Shown: in pieces, positions 22,537-33,930 of the stretch | How positions within the stretch are numbered: the first letter of the stretch is position 1 | How the letters are laid out: the number at the start of each line of letters is the position of its first letter | Source of the DNA: Cryptomeria japonica | Lineage: Eukaryota > Streptophyta > Pinopsida > Cupressales > Cupressaceae | NCBI RefSeq assembly: GCF_030272615.1 | Contig: NC_081415.1 | Span: 507,361,373 to 507,425,372 of the forward strand | DNA: 64,000 nucleotides | Reading direction: 5' to 3' | The notes under the pieces: generated by a model | Told to the model about the DNA's origin: nothing | What the model saw: only the letters and a program-made list of their open reading frames with translations | Databases searched by the model: none | Made by a program: the position numbers and the translations under genes

Positions 22537-22959
22537 TCATCTTGCATTGGTCCTTGTATTCCTAATTTGTTGTAGAAATGCATCCATCATTGATATGTTG
22601 TTTTGTAACGTATTAGTAAATGATATGTGGTTTTTTTCCTCTTCTTTGCATAGTGGACACCGCTGAGGGCCCTTGATCCCAATTCTTTGCAACCTTTCTC
22701 CTGCAAGGATCCTGTTATGAAGGGTCGTCCATACAAATGCTCTGACTTTGGGTAGAACGTATGCTTCCCAACATAGCTTGATTGGCCAGTCCTTATTTGA
22801 AATATCATTCTTTGCATGTGTGTATCCTAGTTTAGTATTATAGTTTCTTGTTTTTTTGGCACACCATATGAGCTCATCTTCTTTTTGGGATAATGATATT
22901 TGTCTCTTTTGTAATTCTCTTGTTAATATAGCTTGTGTATTTATGTCTATCATCTCCAT
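22537..22959 (-). pseudogene. LINE C zf-RVT zinc-binding domain
   Basis: Open minus-strand frame of 140 codons with KLCWEAYVLPKVRAFVWTTL, HNRILAGERLQRIGIKGPQ and RCPLCKEEEKNHISF, i.e. the W-x-x-x-x-P-K-V-x-x-F-x-W...L...C-P-x-C...H pattern of zf-RVT. The final Cys/W part is lost to a frameshift. Lies between RT and RNase H. Confidence 0.85.
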
Positions 22960-23706
22960 GTTTCTCCACCCAGTGTGGGTGATCCCATTTGTTGTTGTGG
23001 TTTCTACGTAATCTTTTTTGACGTGTCAACCTATTCTCTATTCCAAATATGTTTTAATATTATTGAGCTTTGGAATTGAGTGGTGGGTGCCCATTCCAAT
23101 AATCTTCCCAAAATGAAGCTCATTGTCCATTTCCTAATTTCCAACTTAGATTGTTGGTGATTATGTTTCTACTTCTAATGATAAAATTCCATATTGCTGA
23201 TCCTTGTAACAGATTAGCAATGGTGAAAATTCATCCAGCTTCTTGCATATCAAGATATTTGTATCTTAACAATTTACTCCAAAGAGCATTTAGATATTTG
23301 TATATGCACCAATATAATTTTGCTCCTAGTGTTATATTTTGTAGCTCAAGATCCTTTATATGGGCTCCTCCTTGTGCTTTGTCCTATGTTATTGTATTCC
23401 AAGATAGTAATGACAATCTTTCTTGTTCATTTGATCCTTGCCATAGAAATTTTCTTTGTATGGCTACCATTTTCTGCATTATATTTTTAAGGAGTTCCAT
23501 ATATATAGGTATGGTTGCTAACACAAATTTTAGCATTGTAAGGCATCCTGATAAGGATAACTATTTGCATTTCCATTGCTCAACTTTTTTGGTGCATTTT
23601 TCCAATTTTGATTTCCATAATTCTTTATTGTTTGGTCCATCAAATAGAGGTATTCCAAGGTATTTAGATGGTAATTGTTCCTCATTGAATCCAAATTCTT
23701 CTTTTA

Positions 23707-24500
23707 TTAATCATTGGATTCTTCTAGCTGTATTAAAGAAGAATACATTTGACTTGGTTTTGACTTGGTTAAGTTGATCGTTTGCCCAAAATTTTCAGAG
23801 TATTCGTTGAAAAGTTTTTTGATCTTCTTTGCCTCATTAATAGTTGCAGCTCCATACAGTAATGTTTCATCCGTGAACATTTGATGGGAAAATGGAGGAA
23901 GTTCTTGGATTTTTTTAATGCTTTCTAATTCCCTTTGTTCCTTAAATTTAGTTATTGTTCTACCTAAAGCTTCTGCCATGATCATGAATAGGACCAATGA
24001 CAGGGGATCTCCTTGGTGTAATCCCTTTTATCCTTGAAAGAATCCATGGGGAGCCTCATTTATAATGACCGAGTATCTTGGTGTTGATATATAGTTGAAT
24101 ATCTATTTTAGCCATTGTGGTCCAATCTGAATCTTTCCATGATTTGTATGAGGAATCACCATTTTACCTTGTCGTAGGCTTTACTAATGTCTAGTTTATA
24201 AAGCATGCCTTTTAGATTTGATTTATGTATTGAGTGCAATAATTCATGTGCTATTATGATTCCATCTGTTATATTCCTACCTAGGACGAAGCCACTTTGT
24301 TCCTTTGATATGATTCTTGGTAATAATTGTTTCAATTGATTTGCCATGACTTTGGCTATGATATTATAAGTTGTGTAACATAGCGATATTAGTCTATAGT
24401 CTGAAAATGATTTACTATTTTTTGGTTTAGGTATTAGTAATATGTTTGTGGTATAAATGTCCTTGAGTATGTTATTTTTTTTCCTTGATTCTTCAATCAT
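23707..24500 (-). pseudogene. LINE C reverse transcriptase
   Basis: N-terminal part 24500-24156: IYTTNILLIPKPKNSKSFSD, YRLISLCYTTYNIIAKVMAN, GFVLGRNITDGIIIAHELLH and KLDISKAYDKVKW (palm Asp). C-terminal part 23997-23707: MVLFMIMAEALGRTI and MFTDETLLYG (the A-DD-T box changed to T-D-E-T) followed by FGQTINLTKSK. The changed catalytic box means it is inactive even apart from the frameshift between the two parts. Confidence 0.85.
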
Positions 24501-24666
24501 ATTTCATATGTTTGTGCCCATAAAATCCCAAAATTCTTGTTGTGAAGTCATCGGATCCTGGAGTTTTATTCGGGTGTAGTTCGAAGATTGCTTTTTTTAT
24601 TTCCTCCATTGTAGTTGGTTTCTTCAAAAACTTGTTATCCTCCTCTATTATGAGTTTTAGAAAATT

Positions 24667-24975
24667 TTATGTGAAATTATTATATTTTAAATCGTATTCT
24701 CCAATTCCTCCTAACAATTTGTAAGAGTATTTTACTCCTCCTTTTTGGATCTCTCTTGGATCAATTAAAATATTGTTATTACTCATTTCTATATTAGTGA
24801 TTTTATGAAGACTTTTCTTGATTTTGGATGTATTGTGAAATTTTTTAGTATTTAGATCCCCTTCTCCTAGCCATAGTTCTTTGGATTTTGTTCTCCAATA
24901 GATTTCTTCTCTAGCTAAAATTTCCTTGTATTCCTTCATTAGTGATTTCTCTTTTTTGAATTCATCTAGTGACAT
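24667..24975 (-). pseudogene. LINE C endonuclease-RT linker
   Basis: Open minus-strand frame of 102 codons: EEIYWRTKSKELWLGEGDLN then TKKFHNTSKIKKSLHKITNI. The W-x-x-K-S-R-x-x-W-L-x-x-G-D-x-N-T-x-F-F-H motif is the well-known segment between endonuclease and RT in plant LINE ORF2, here with KSKELWLGEGDLNTKKFH. Separated from RT by a frame change. Confidence 0.8.
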
Positions 24976-25248
24976 CCCATTTCTAATTACTTTATCACTA
25001 AGATCTGCGATCTCTTTTTCCAGTCTAATCTTATTTTTGAAAATGTTGCCAAAGGCAGTTTTATTCCATATTTTGATTTTTTTTCTTTGATATTTTTTAG
25101 TTTTTTGAACATGTTAAACATCTATGTTCCTTTCTCTTTCAACAATTCTTTCCACCATTGTTTGAGCTTATTCATGAAGTCTAGATGTCTAAGCCACATT
25201 TTATCAAATCTGAATTGTGTTTTTGGTTTATCACTATTTTCTACTATG

Positions 25249-25987
25249 TCAATCTTCATTGGGTAGTGATCTAATATGGGGTTGGTGTAAGGTTAAAGTT
25301 GGAAAAATTGAGTAGTTTAGCCAATTTTCCATTAGTAAGAATTGGCCCAATCGATCTGATATGTATGTGAATCCTCTTCTTTGGTTATTCCATGTGTTGT
25401 TGCCATTGTTGGGCTGGTAGTCAACGAGCTTGTTATTTTGCACAAAAAGTTCAAAGTCTTTCTGAACTTGTTGTTTGTCCAAGAGCTTGTTATTTTGCAC
25501 AAAAAGTTCAAAGTCTTTATGAACTTGTTGTTTGTCCAATCCCCCCGTTTTTCATTTAAACTCAGGATTGCATTATAGTCTCCTCCTAGAACTATATCAT
25601 CATTTGTTGTTGATATAATGTTAGTTAATTCATCCCAAAGTTTCTTTTTATCTTGTGTTTTGTTGGACCATATACATTTATAATTGTAAAATTGAAATAT
25701 GAAATCAAACTACTAACGTCTATAACTTGCCATGAATTAGAAGAATTGACAATGCTACATTATACCTATTTGGGTTTCCATATAACCCCATACCCCCTGA
25801 TGCTCTAGTCGCCTCCATAAAATTCTCATTCCACTTCTTGCAATGTTTGATAGGCTTTCCTCTTTGCTATTCAACTTGGATTCTTCTATATAAGCACAAT
25901 ATTAGCTAGTGTTATGTTAATATAACACTTAACTAAGTCTCTTTTTTAGGGGCATTGGGGCCAGACATTCCATGTTAAGATCTTCAT
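25249..25987 (-). pseudogene. LINE C endonuclease domain with ORF2 start
   Basis: ORF2 begins at 25987 on the minus strand with MKILTWNVWPQCP, the usual opening of the endonuclease. Later pieces are IINVYGPTKHK and, at 25539-25249, NNTWNNQRRGFTYISDRLGQ (the T-W-x-N...S-x-L/I-D-R block). A 57-bp in-frame duplication lies inside. Multiple frame breaks. Confidence 0.75.
25426..25539. repeat. 57-bp tandem duplication in LINE C endonuclease
   Basis: Copies 25426-25482 and 25483-25539, nearly identical. 57 bp is 19 codons, so the duplication keeps frame and repeats KDFELFVQNNKL in the translation. Confidence 0.85.
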
Positions 25988-26043
25988 TATTTCCCAGGGG
26001 AGGGTTTACCTCCCTTGGTGGTTGATCTCAGTAGATAAGTTTT

Positions 26044-26191
26044 AATAGATGATTGATCCTCTTTGAGTGCTTCTTCCTCCTTTTTCTTATCCGACTTTCT
26101 GCCTTTCTTTCTCCCGTAATAGATTGTTGATCCTCTTTGAGTGCTTCTTCCTCCTTTTTCTTATCCGACTTTCTGCCTTTCTTTCTCCCGT
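26044..26191. repeat. 74-bp tandem duplication in LINE C
   Basis: Copies begin at 26044 and 26118 (GATCCTCTTTGAGTGCTTCT in both). It lies between ORF1 and the ORF2 start. 74 is not a multiple of three, so it would shift any reading frame spanning it. Confidence 0.85.
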
Positions 26192-26715
26192 GTCAACCAT
26201 AATTGGTTTGACTGATGCATTGCAGCTCCATAATGTCTATTTCATCATCATGATCTCCTTCTAACTCTTTTGTTTCATCTTATGAGAATTCACTTTCCCC
26301 ATTGTCTCTCTCAGGAGACTTTTGTTGTGCCTCATTATTTTAATTTTCTACCTCTAAGTGTAATATCTCTATTTCTTCCTTAAATACTTCCTGACTTGGC
26401 CTTCCTTCCCCTATATTTCTCTCATTTCCTATTCTACATTATTATTTATTTCTTTAGTATGATTGAATAGCCCTTTTGGTTGAATGTCCGATGTCTGTCT
26501 ATTATCTTTGTCCTACCTTTCTATCATGAGAAGCTTGTTCATCCCCCATTCCTCTGCTGGTGAGATCATATTCTTTTGATTCTGGCTGTGTGTATGCGAG
26601 GGATCCTGATTTTTTCCCGTGTTGATGTCTTCCTTAATCAATTCCTCTACAGCTGTGTTTTTTTTTCCCCTTTTTTAATGTCAAGGCTTTGACTTGCATC
26701 TCTCCTCTCTTGTTG

Positions 26716-27434
26716 TTATTCTTGATTGGAGTCTGATATTTTTATCTCCCTTAGTTTCCATATTTGTTTAGGGTTTTTGATTGTTTTCCTTACTTTCTTC
26801 TCTCTAGGGCATCTATCTATTTGATGCTTCCGATTATTGCAATCGAGACACAAAAACTTGGGCTCTTCTGTTTCCACGCTTTGTGTCCAAACCCCAATAT
26901 TGGTTCTAAGATGGATTTGATTCAGAAGATTCTTGATAGCTATGATTTTGATTCGCATGAACAGTGCAGAGTCATCTCTCTCCAACTCCCACCCGAGTAC
27001 TCTTCCTAGCTTGTTTCTGATTGCCTTTAAACTATCTACTGACTAATATTCCATACGCAAATTGTTGAGTCGTAGCCAGATTGCCCTTTCTGTGACTATC
27101 ATTATCGTGGGATCGAAATTCCTCTCCCAATTTTGTACATAAACCATATGGTCATTGAATATCCAAAGAGATGTGTTCACCACTTGATTCCTGGCACTTT
27201 TTGTCTTCATGGTAACTGTGAAAAGTTCTTTGGCAAAAAATTGTTCCAAATCTGATCCCTATTTTTTTGTTGATCCAATCCCTGATATTTGATCGAGTGA
27301 GTTGACAACCTATTACTCTCGCTATTGAAATAGCTTTTTAGGAAATAGGCCACATCTTCAACATGTTCTATCATATCTATTTCTATACTGTTTGCTTCTT
27401 TCTTGTCTGTAATCTTCGGCTTTGCGATGACCAT
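26716..27434 (-). pseudogene. LINE C ORF1 (DUF4283-like with CCHC knuckle)
   Basis: Minus-strand frames in order: KYQGLDQQKNRDQIWNNFL, then VVNTSLWIFNDHMVYVQNW, ERNFDPTIMIVTERAIWLRL (the W...F-x-P...V-W-V-R-L core of DUF4283), then PKFLCLDCNNRKHQIDRCP, a CCHC knuckle with exact C-x2-C-x4-H-x4-C spacing. This is the RNA-binding ORF1 of plant L1 elements. Three pieces in different frames. Confidence 0.75.
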
Positions 27435-28463
27435 AGTTGGTTTTGTTTTGGTGTGATCGCTGTTCTTCTTTCTTCCTTTGCATAGTTTCTGTATCTACCT
27501 AAGGGGATTTTATTAACCCCTTCAACAAAGTCAGCTGGATAGCTTCTTGAGGGAGGAAAAAGTGTTTGGTTTTTTTGTAGGCTTGAGATAGGGTTTCTGT
27601 GTTTGATAATTTATTTGCGTATTTTTGTTTGGATGAATTTGCAGGTTAAGAGTTCTTTTTGGTACTCCATATCGATTTTCAGAGCAAATAATTTTTTAAT
27701 AATATTTTTTATGTTTATGTTTTAATATATTATCATTATTATATTTTTATTTTGTATTCTTTCTTATCCTTAATCTTGAAAAAAAAGTGGAGTGGATTTT
27801 ATGTAGGGGCACTTTCAATTTCGTATAATTAATAATATTAGATTGAAATAATTATAAAGTTAATTGATTGCAAGATGAAAATAGACAAATTGATTGATTA
27901 GTTAAACTCAGAGTGAGTGTCATTTGATTGGTGGAAATAAAGATATAATTAGCATTAAATAATTAAAAAATAGTTAATTAAGTGCATGAGAGGAGAAAAT
28001 AAATAAAATTAAATAAAAAAATAATACAATGGTATTTTTGTTTTGTGACGTAATTATTTTATTGTAATTAATATTATATTATTATACTATGGTATTGTAA
28101 TTAATATTAAATTACTAAGTTGCTGAATTGTTGAATTTTTTGGTTGATTCCAAGTACAAAACGTACCAGAATCATATTTTGAAATGAATTTCTTATGGGC
28201 AAGTTTGGGGTTTGTGTTTTTAGACGTTGAAATGTTTCTGAAATGTTTAGTGATTCTAGTTTGATCTTTTTTATATTCTTAAGATCTACCGCGCCGATTA
28301 GTGTGCTCAAAACTTATATATCATGAGATTCTAGTTAGATCTTTTTGATATTGAAAACTAAATTTAAATTAGTATGTTATGTTGCAAAATTTAAAATTTG
28401 TAATGGTTTTGTTTAACATATGTATTGGTATATGACATTCTGAACTTAATTCTATTTTTTAGC

Positions 28464-28600
28464 TACACACACACAGATACATATACGTGTACGTGTATGT
28501 GTATGTGTATGTATGAATATATGTGTGTGTGATGTATGTATATGGATATATGTATGAGTGTGTGTGTGTGTGTGTGCGCGCGCGCGTGTGTGTGTTTGGG
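28464..28600. repeat. Compound microsatellite with (TG)n(CG)n(TG)n core
   Basis: ACAC, ATACGTGT, TATG and GTGT units, with an uninterrupted alternating purine-pyrimidine core at 28558-28595 containing a (CG)n block inside (TG)n. The His/Thr-rich minus-strand frames here are artefacts. Confidence 0.9.
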
Positions 28601-28904
28601 TAAACACACCAAAAACTTACCCAACCCCCAAAAAAGTTTTTGTCGTACCAACATTTTGTACCCACGTACCCATTCTCGTACTTAATTCAAGAACTTAATT
28701 AAATTATTATTAAGATATGATTATATTATTATTATATTTTTATTTATTTATATTTCCTCTTATTCTTATTTTTGAGAAAAAAAGTGGACTTTATGTAGGG
28801 ACACTTTCAATCCCCATAATTACACCGAAGGCATATTACACTCACGCAATGGATGCACAAATATGTGTTAAAAAAAAACTAGAAGCATTAAATTTGATGT
28901 GTTT

Positions 28905-29190
28905 GTGACACTTAAATGCATGAAGAGTTTAAAAAAAATATAGTTATTTTCTATGACACTTAATGCATGAAGAGTTTAAAAAAAATAGTCATTTTCTGTG
29001 ACACTTAAATGCATGTAAGAGTTTTAAAAAAATAGTTATTTTCTTCTCTCAACTATGCTCACTCTGAGTTTAAATATTAATCAATTTTATCTATCTTAAT
29101 CAAATAATGGATGCACAAATATGTGTTAATAAAAACTAGAAGCATTACATTTGACATTTTTGTGACACTTACATGAATGAAAAGTTAAAA
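28905..29190. repeat. Short direct repeats with A-tracts
   Basis: GACACTTAAnTGCATGAAGA followed by an A-run occurs at about 28908, 28952, 29001 and 29163. The longer block GGATGCACAAATATGTGTTA occurs at 28850 and 29108. Looks like decayed duplications inside the repeat family above. Confidence 0.7.
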
Positions 29191-29729
29191 AAAAAAAAAA
29201 AAACATTTTATTTATGATTTCCTCTCAACTACTACTCACTCTACTCACTCCGAGTTTAACTATTAATCAATTATGTCTATATCTATAATACTAACAGTTA
29301 ACTTCGTAATTATGTCAATCTAATATAATAATTATAATAATATAAATATAAAGATTTTTTTGTTATGGTGAAGATTTTAATAGAAATATTAAAATATTAA
29401 AAAAATTAATATTTTAATATTATAATATAGTAATAATTTAATATTAATTACAAAATAATAATATAATTATTTTTTGAGTAGAATAATGAACAAATATGAT
29501 ATCCTTTGGCGTACTTTACCTATATTTCTCTAAAGATATGTATACTAGTTAATAAAATTAGATATAATGGAGATAGACAAATTGATTAAATAATTAAAAA
29601 TTAATTAATTGAGTGTCTAATTTAAAAAATAATAATAAAATGGTTTTTGGCTTTGTGATATAAAAATGATTATATTATTATATTATAATTAATATTAAAT
29701 TATTATTATATTATGATATGCTACTCTTC

Positions 29730-29950
29730 TTCAACCCGTTGAGGACAAAGAGGCATTAACACCTCCATCATGACAACATGATCGCTTCTTATTGCTAGTG
29801 CTTATCTACGTCATCGATTGTTGAGTCGTGCACATTGGCTGGGCGGGGTTCCTTTCAACCGTGGGGGCTTGAGCAAGCTCAAACCCAAGACCTCCCAAGA
29901 AAGAGGCTCATAACATTACTGCTGCATTATGGGGTCATCCCCCGAGTTAC
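29730..29950 (-). repeat. SINE-like GC-richer block
   Basis: An island of higher GC in AT-rich DNA. On the minus strand GGTCTTGGGTTTGAGCTTG resembles a pol III B box in part (GGTTTGAGCTT versus GGTTCGANTCC). No clear A box or tail was identified. Confidence 0.3.
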
Positions 29951-31610
29951 TAGTTAATATTACAAAAATATAATTAAAATAATATAATTTAAAAATAATA
30001 ATAATTCAAAATTATAATAATTAATAATTACAACAAATATTTTTATGCTGAAAGGTGTATTAATACTCACATAATGGATTGATAGATATGCACGATTAAA
30101 AACCCCCTATGATTAAAATTGACACCCGCCATAATTACAATTAGTTTTACTATTACTTAAATAAAAATAATTTAAATAACTTTAAATAACCTAAATTAAA
30201 ATAAATGCATGAAAAACCAAAAAAAATGTTTTATTTATTTTCTCCTCTCAACTATCACTCACTCCGAGTTTAACTATTAATCAATTCTATTTATCTCCAT
30301 TATACTAATAGTTGACTTGGTCAAAATAATACTATAATAATAATATAACTAGCAATTGCACCTTAGTGTGCAATGGGTACGCCGAAGAGTCATGGAAGGT
30401 TATTTAGGGAAATTTTCATCTATATTATATGTCTTCAATGTGTATTATGTGTGTATTGGATGGGTGCTGAATATGGGTTAAAAGAGAAGGGCGAGTTTCC
30501 AAAGAGGTTGAAGTCTCTGCTTTAACTCATTTGCCGGTAGTCGGTCCTAAAAGATCTTTAGCCAAAGTTCTATTGATTTCTTAGTATATGCTTGCTAAGA
30601 GAATCATTACATTTTCACTCTCTTCCATATATTAGTGTCGATACAATAGCATCCTAGATTGTAGATACACTAAGCTACACCATATTCCATTTCCTGCCAG
30701 TTTCGAGTCGCTAGACTTCTTTGTGTAGGGTCAGTGGTTCTTTGTGTCAAGAAGAACTTCGGAGAAGCGTAAATGCTTCACAGTTGGGTGGCGAAGTGCT
30801 TTGGAAGTGTTCTCCCCCATGATGTAAGCTTGGGAGATAGATGATGGGAGTCCTTGTTACAATGATATTCAACTTTGTTTTATATAATTCATTATATTTG
30901 ACTTTATGGTCTTTTGTAACATAAGTAATTTTCATTATGTTTAGCCAATCTCTTGGCTTATGTAATCAAACATTGTGTTGAGTTGTAACATTATGTAGCT
31001 ACTTTTTGGTATATTGAGCATAATGGATTATTCAATAAATTGAACTCTTAATTATGTGTAAAATTGTTGTAATTGTGCAATTAAATATTTTGATAATATG
31101 GAGGCTTCTACATTGATAATAAATATCATTGAAGTTTTATTTAATATTATATTATAATTTATGGATTAATTTAATATTATTTTGTAAATAGATAAATAAT
31201 TTTTATTTTAGTTAAAGCAATCAGAGTGTGTAGGACAAAATTGTTTAGTAGAATTTCTTATAGATGTCTTGAAATGACTTTTTATGATCGTAAAATATGC
31301 ACAAAGTGGACCTGTAAAAGTTTTTGGAAACTCTCAACCAAATGAAACATTTAACATATATAAAGTTGGTCCTAAAAATCCTTGCATATCTTCTATTCTC
31401 TCTCTATTTCAAACATACCATGAGCCTGTTGGTAATGGAGTTTTATTATCTTTCTCATTTTTCAAAACCCTATCAAAGGATACATAAGCGTTCCTTATTT
31501 GAGATGCACAACCTATCAATTGAAATCAATGGTTAAAATCTTTCTAGACCTTGGCAAGACGATTGAAAAGAAATGGACCGTTCGATTTTCGATGGTTTGA
31601 AAGTACTCCA

Positions 31611-31780
31611 TCAGTCAATGTACATTCCACTGGGAAATGAATCTTCAAAATCAATCCACACAATACCAGTTGTATTATCATAGTCATTATAGCAATCAAT
31701 CAATGTACATTCGACTGGGTTTTAGAATCTTCAAAATCAATCCACACAATACCAGTTGTATTATCATAGTCATTATAGCA
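31611..31780. repeat. 85-bp tandem duplication
   Basis: Copies 31611-31695 and 31696-31780 share CAATGTACATTC and a long identical stretch ending CATAGTCATTATAGCA. Confidence 0.85.
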
Positions 31781-33835
31781 AAAATACGTTAAAGTACAAT
31801 GACAGTTGTATTTTATTAGAGGCTTTTTAGCATTGCAAGTGATAGGATAGATATTGTGCACAACTATTTTGTAGGAAAAGTTTTTCATTTAATGAGATGT
31901 GACATGGGAGGTTATATGCTTTGGTTTGCATCCAATATATATACATACTCTTGCTACCTCATCGCATAGATATTTTGTCACCAGTTGTACTTGTTAGGGC
32001 CATTGCTACACTTCGTCATCAAACAGGTTTGTTCCATGAATGTTAGTCTTTGCACATGCCCAGTTCATCTACTTAGGAATTATTCTGCTCTTCTATATCG
32101 TTGGAGTTGTTATGCTCTTCTATATTGTTGGAGTTTTTATGCCTTGTGTAATGATGTCAATTTTTTTCAAATATTCTAGATGCCTTCACATTGAACAAAC
32201 CCTCTTGATCTGCAAAGGCTTCAACGAACTGTAGCTTTGCTCAATTAACAAAAATCTTGGCTTTGCTCCTCTTGAAATAACGCAAAGCTTTGCTTGACCA
32301 GAACAAAAAATCTTTCTATGCTCAGCTTTGGTAAATCCTCGCCAAAATTACCACAATTTTACTGTGCGCTTCATTATTTTTTATTCAAGTAAAAAATGTA
32401 GAAACAACTTGAATGAACCCTAGCTATGTCAAGTAGCAGACAACCTAGCTCAGTTTTGGTTGAAATAATCCAAACCTCTGTTTAACTATATTAATATATG
32501 AAAAATATAATTATAACACACATAATCAAAACTAGTGAAGCGCACAACAAGGCCTTTTTTCTAGCTCATCACTGAATTTCAAACAAATATATAGTTTCAT
32601 CCTCCTTTCAATGTAATTTTATCATAATCTACACCATTAATGTAGATTTCACTTATTCTCTTTGCTACTCATATTTTCAGACCTTCATGCCATCATTTCA
32701 CCATCTTTATCCTATAAGATCTCAAACGTTAGATCCTATATAAACTCCTTTTCTTGAAAATTTGCCATGTTTATTAAATGTTATTGAATTTCATGCCTTT
32801 AGACCCATTAATATGAGGGCTACTTATTTCCCACCATGTCCACAGAAATTGGTACGTATACTTCATTTTTTTAATATATTTGACATTTTCATTTACTAGA
32901 CTCATTATATACATTTAATAAATAGGAACATGATTATAATTAAATTTTAATTTTGTCATGAAGTATAAATACTATAAAACTCTTAGCTCAAACCTCACTA
33001 TAGATAAATAAAACAGCCTGATATATTGTTTGTTGTTTGAAATTGTCAACTCAAACCTCACTAGGGGAAGCATACCAGTAGTCGTTATAGCTAATTTCGT
33101 GCACCCACAGATTCTAAAAGGTATATCAGATTTTGATGATTTTTTTTTTGTTGTCTCCGCATGTGACTTAACTACTTATAGCTATTCTTTTGGCTTCCAG
33201 GTAGTAATGATGCACATTGTGGGATCCCTTATGCATGCAAGTGTCAAAAAGTACACTTATTCAAAGTGTTGACCGATACTTGTTTAAAGATGCCACAATT
33301 ACCATGCACTTAAAATCGCCAATACTTATGCACACATGCCCAGTAATTGTGTGCTATGGGTACCAACAAAATTTTATAAATGGGTCAATTATTGACCAAA
33401 AAAGCTAAAAATTGAGCGGTTATTAGTACATGTGTAATTTATAAGTGAGCTTTTAGTTTTTTTTTTTTGAATTTTAACTGCTTTATATCTTTAATATATA
33501 AATTTTATGTATACATTCCTTGCTCAAGATTAATCATATTGAGAGCAAATTGTGCGTATTGATTATGACAAATTAGCCTAAAAAATAGCACATTGATTTA
33601 TGACAAACTTGAGAGAAAATAGCTCATTGAATGTGGGTAAATTAGAAGACAAAAAGTTAACTTATTAGTGTATTTATATGTTCACACATAACTTTAGTAT
33701 TTTCTTTATGTGAATATCAATATATTAATAAAATTAATAATTAATAAATATACAAATATAAAAAGTAAATTTATTGCGTTAATAAATAATTTAATAAAAA
33801 ATATGTATTTTTATCTATTGGACTTTTAATATTAA

Positions 33836-33930
33836 TAATCTTAGCATGATGTGATGGTTAATTTTTGATATTTTTGTTGTGGTCATCAAGGTTCAAACCC
33901 CATTGGGGCACTATTATTGAATGGTAAACA
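33836..33930 (+). repeat. SINE-like (tRNA-derived) fragment
   Basis: GTGATGGTTAA, about 30 bases, then TGGTCATCAAGGTTCAAACCCC. The second is a good B-box match (GGTTCAAACCC versus GGTTCGANTCC) at a distance typical of tRNA-derived SINEs. Short and without a recognisable 3' tail. Confidence 0.4.

Larger units (their letters stand above)
20670..27600 (-). mobile_element. LINE C: near full-length, decayed L1-type LINE
   Basis: Minus-strand order is ORF1 (27434-26716), ORF2 start at 25987, endonuclease (25987-25249), linker (24975-24667), RT (24500-23707), zf-RVT (22959-22537), RNase H (22314-21781), then two small open frames of unknown family (21259-20744). The 3' end near 20680 resembles that of LINE B and abuts the microsatellite. 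The 5' end is approximate. Frames are better preserved than in LINE B but still broken. Confidence 0.8.
27825..29340. repeat. Candidate inverted-repeat element, about 1.5 kb
   Basis: The left arm (about 27825-27930) begins TTAGATTGAAATAATTATAA and ends GTTAAACTCAGAGTGAG. The right arm (about 29225-29335) is its inverted partner, CTCACTCCGAGTTTAACTAT through GTAATTATGTCAATCTAA. Arms are roughly 100 bp and imperfect. Between them lie a microsatellite and A-tract repeats, no ORF. Further arm copies sit at 29045-29105, 30240-30330 (same sense as the right arm) and 35250-35345 (same sense as the left arm), so this may be a MITE-like family rather than one element. Confidence 0.45.
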
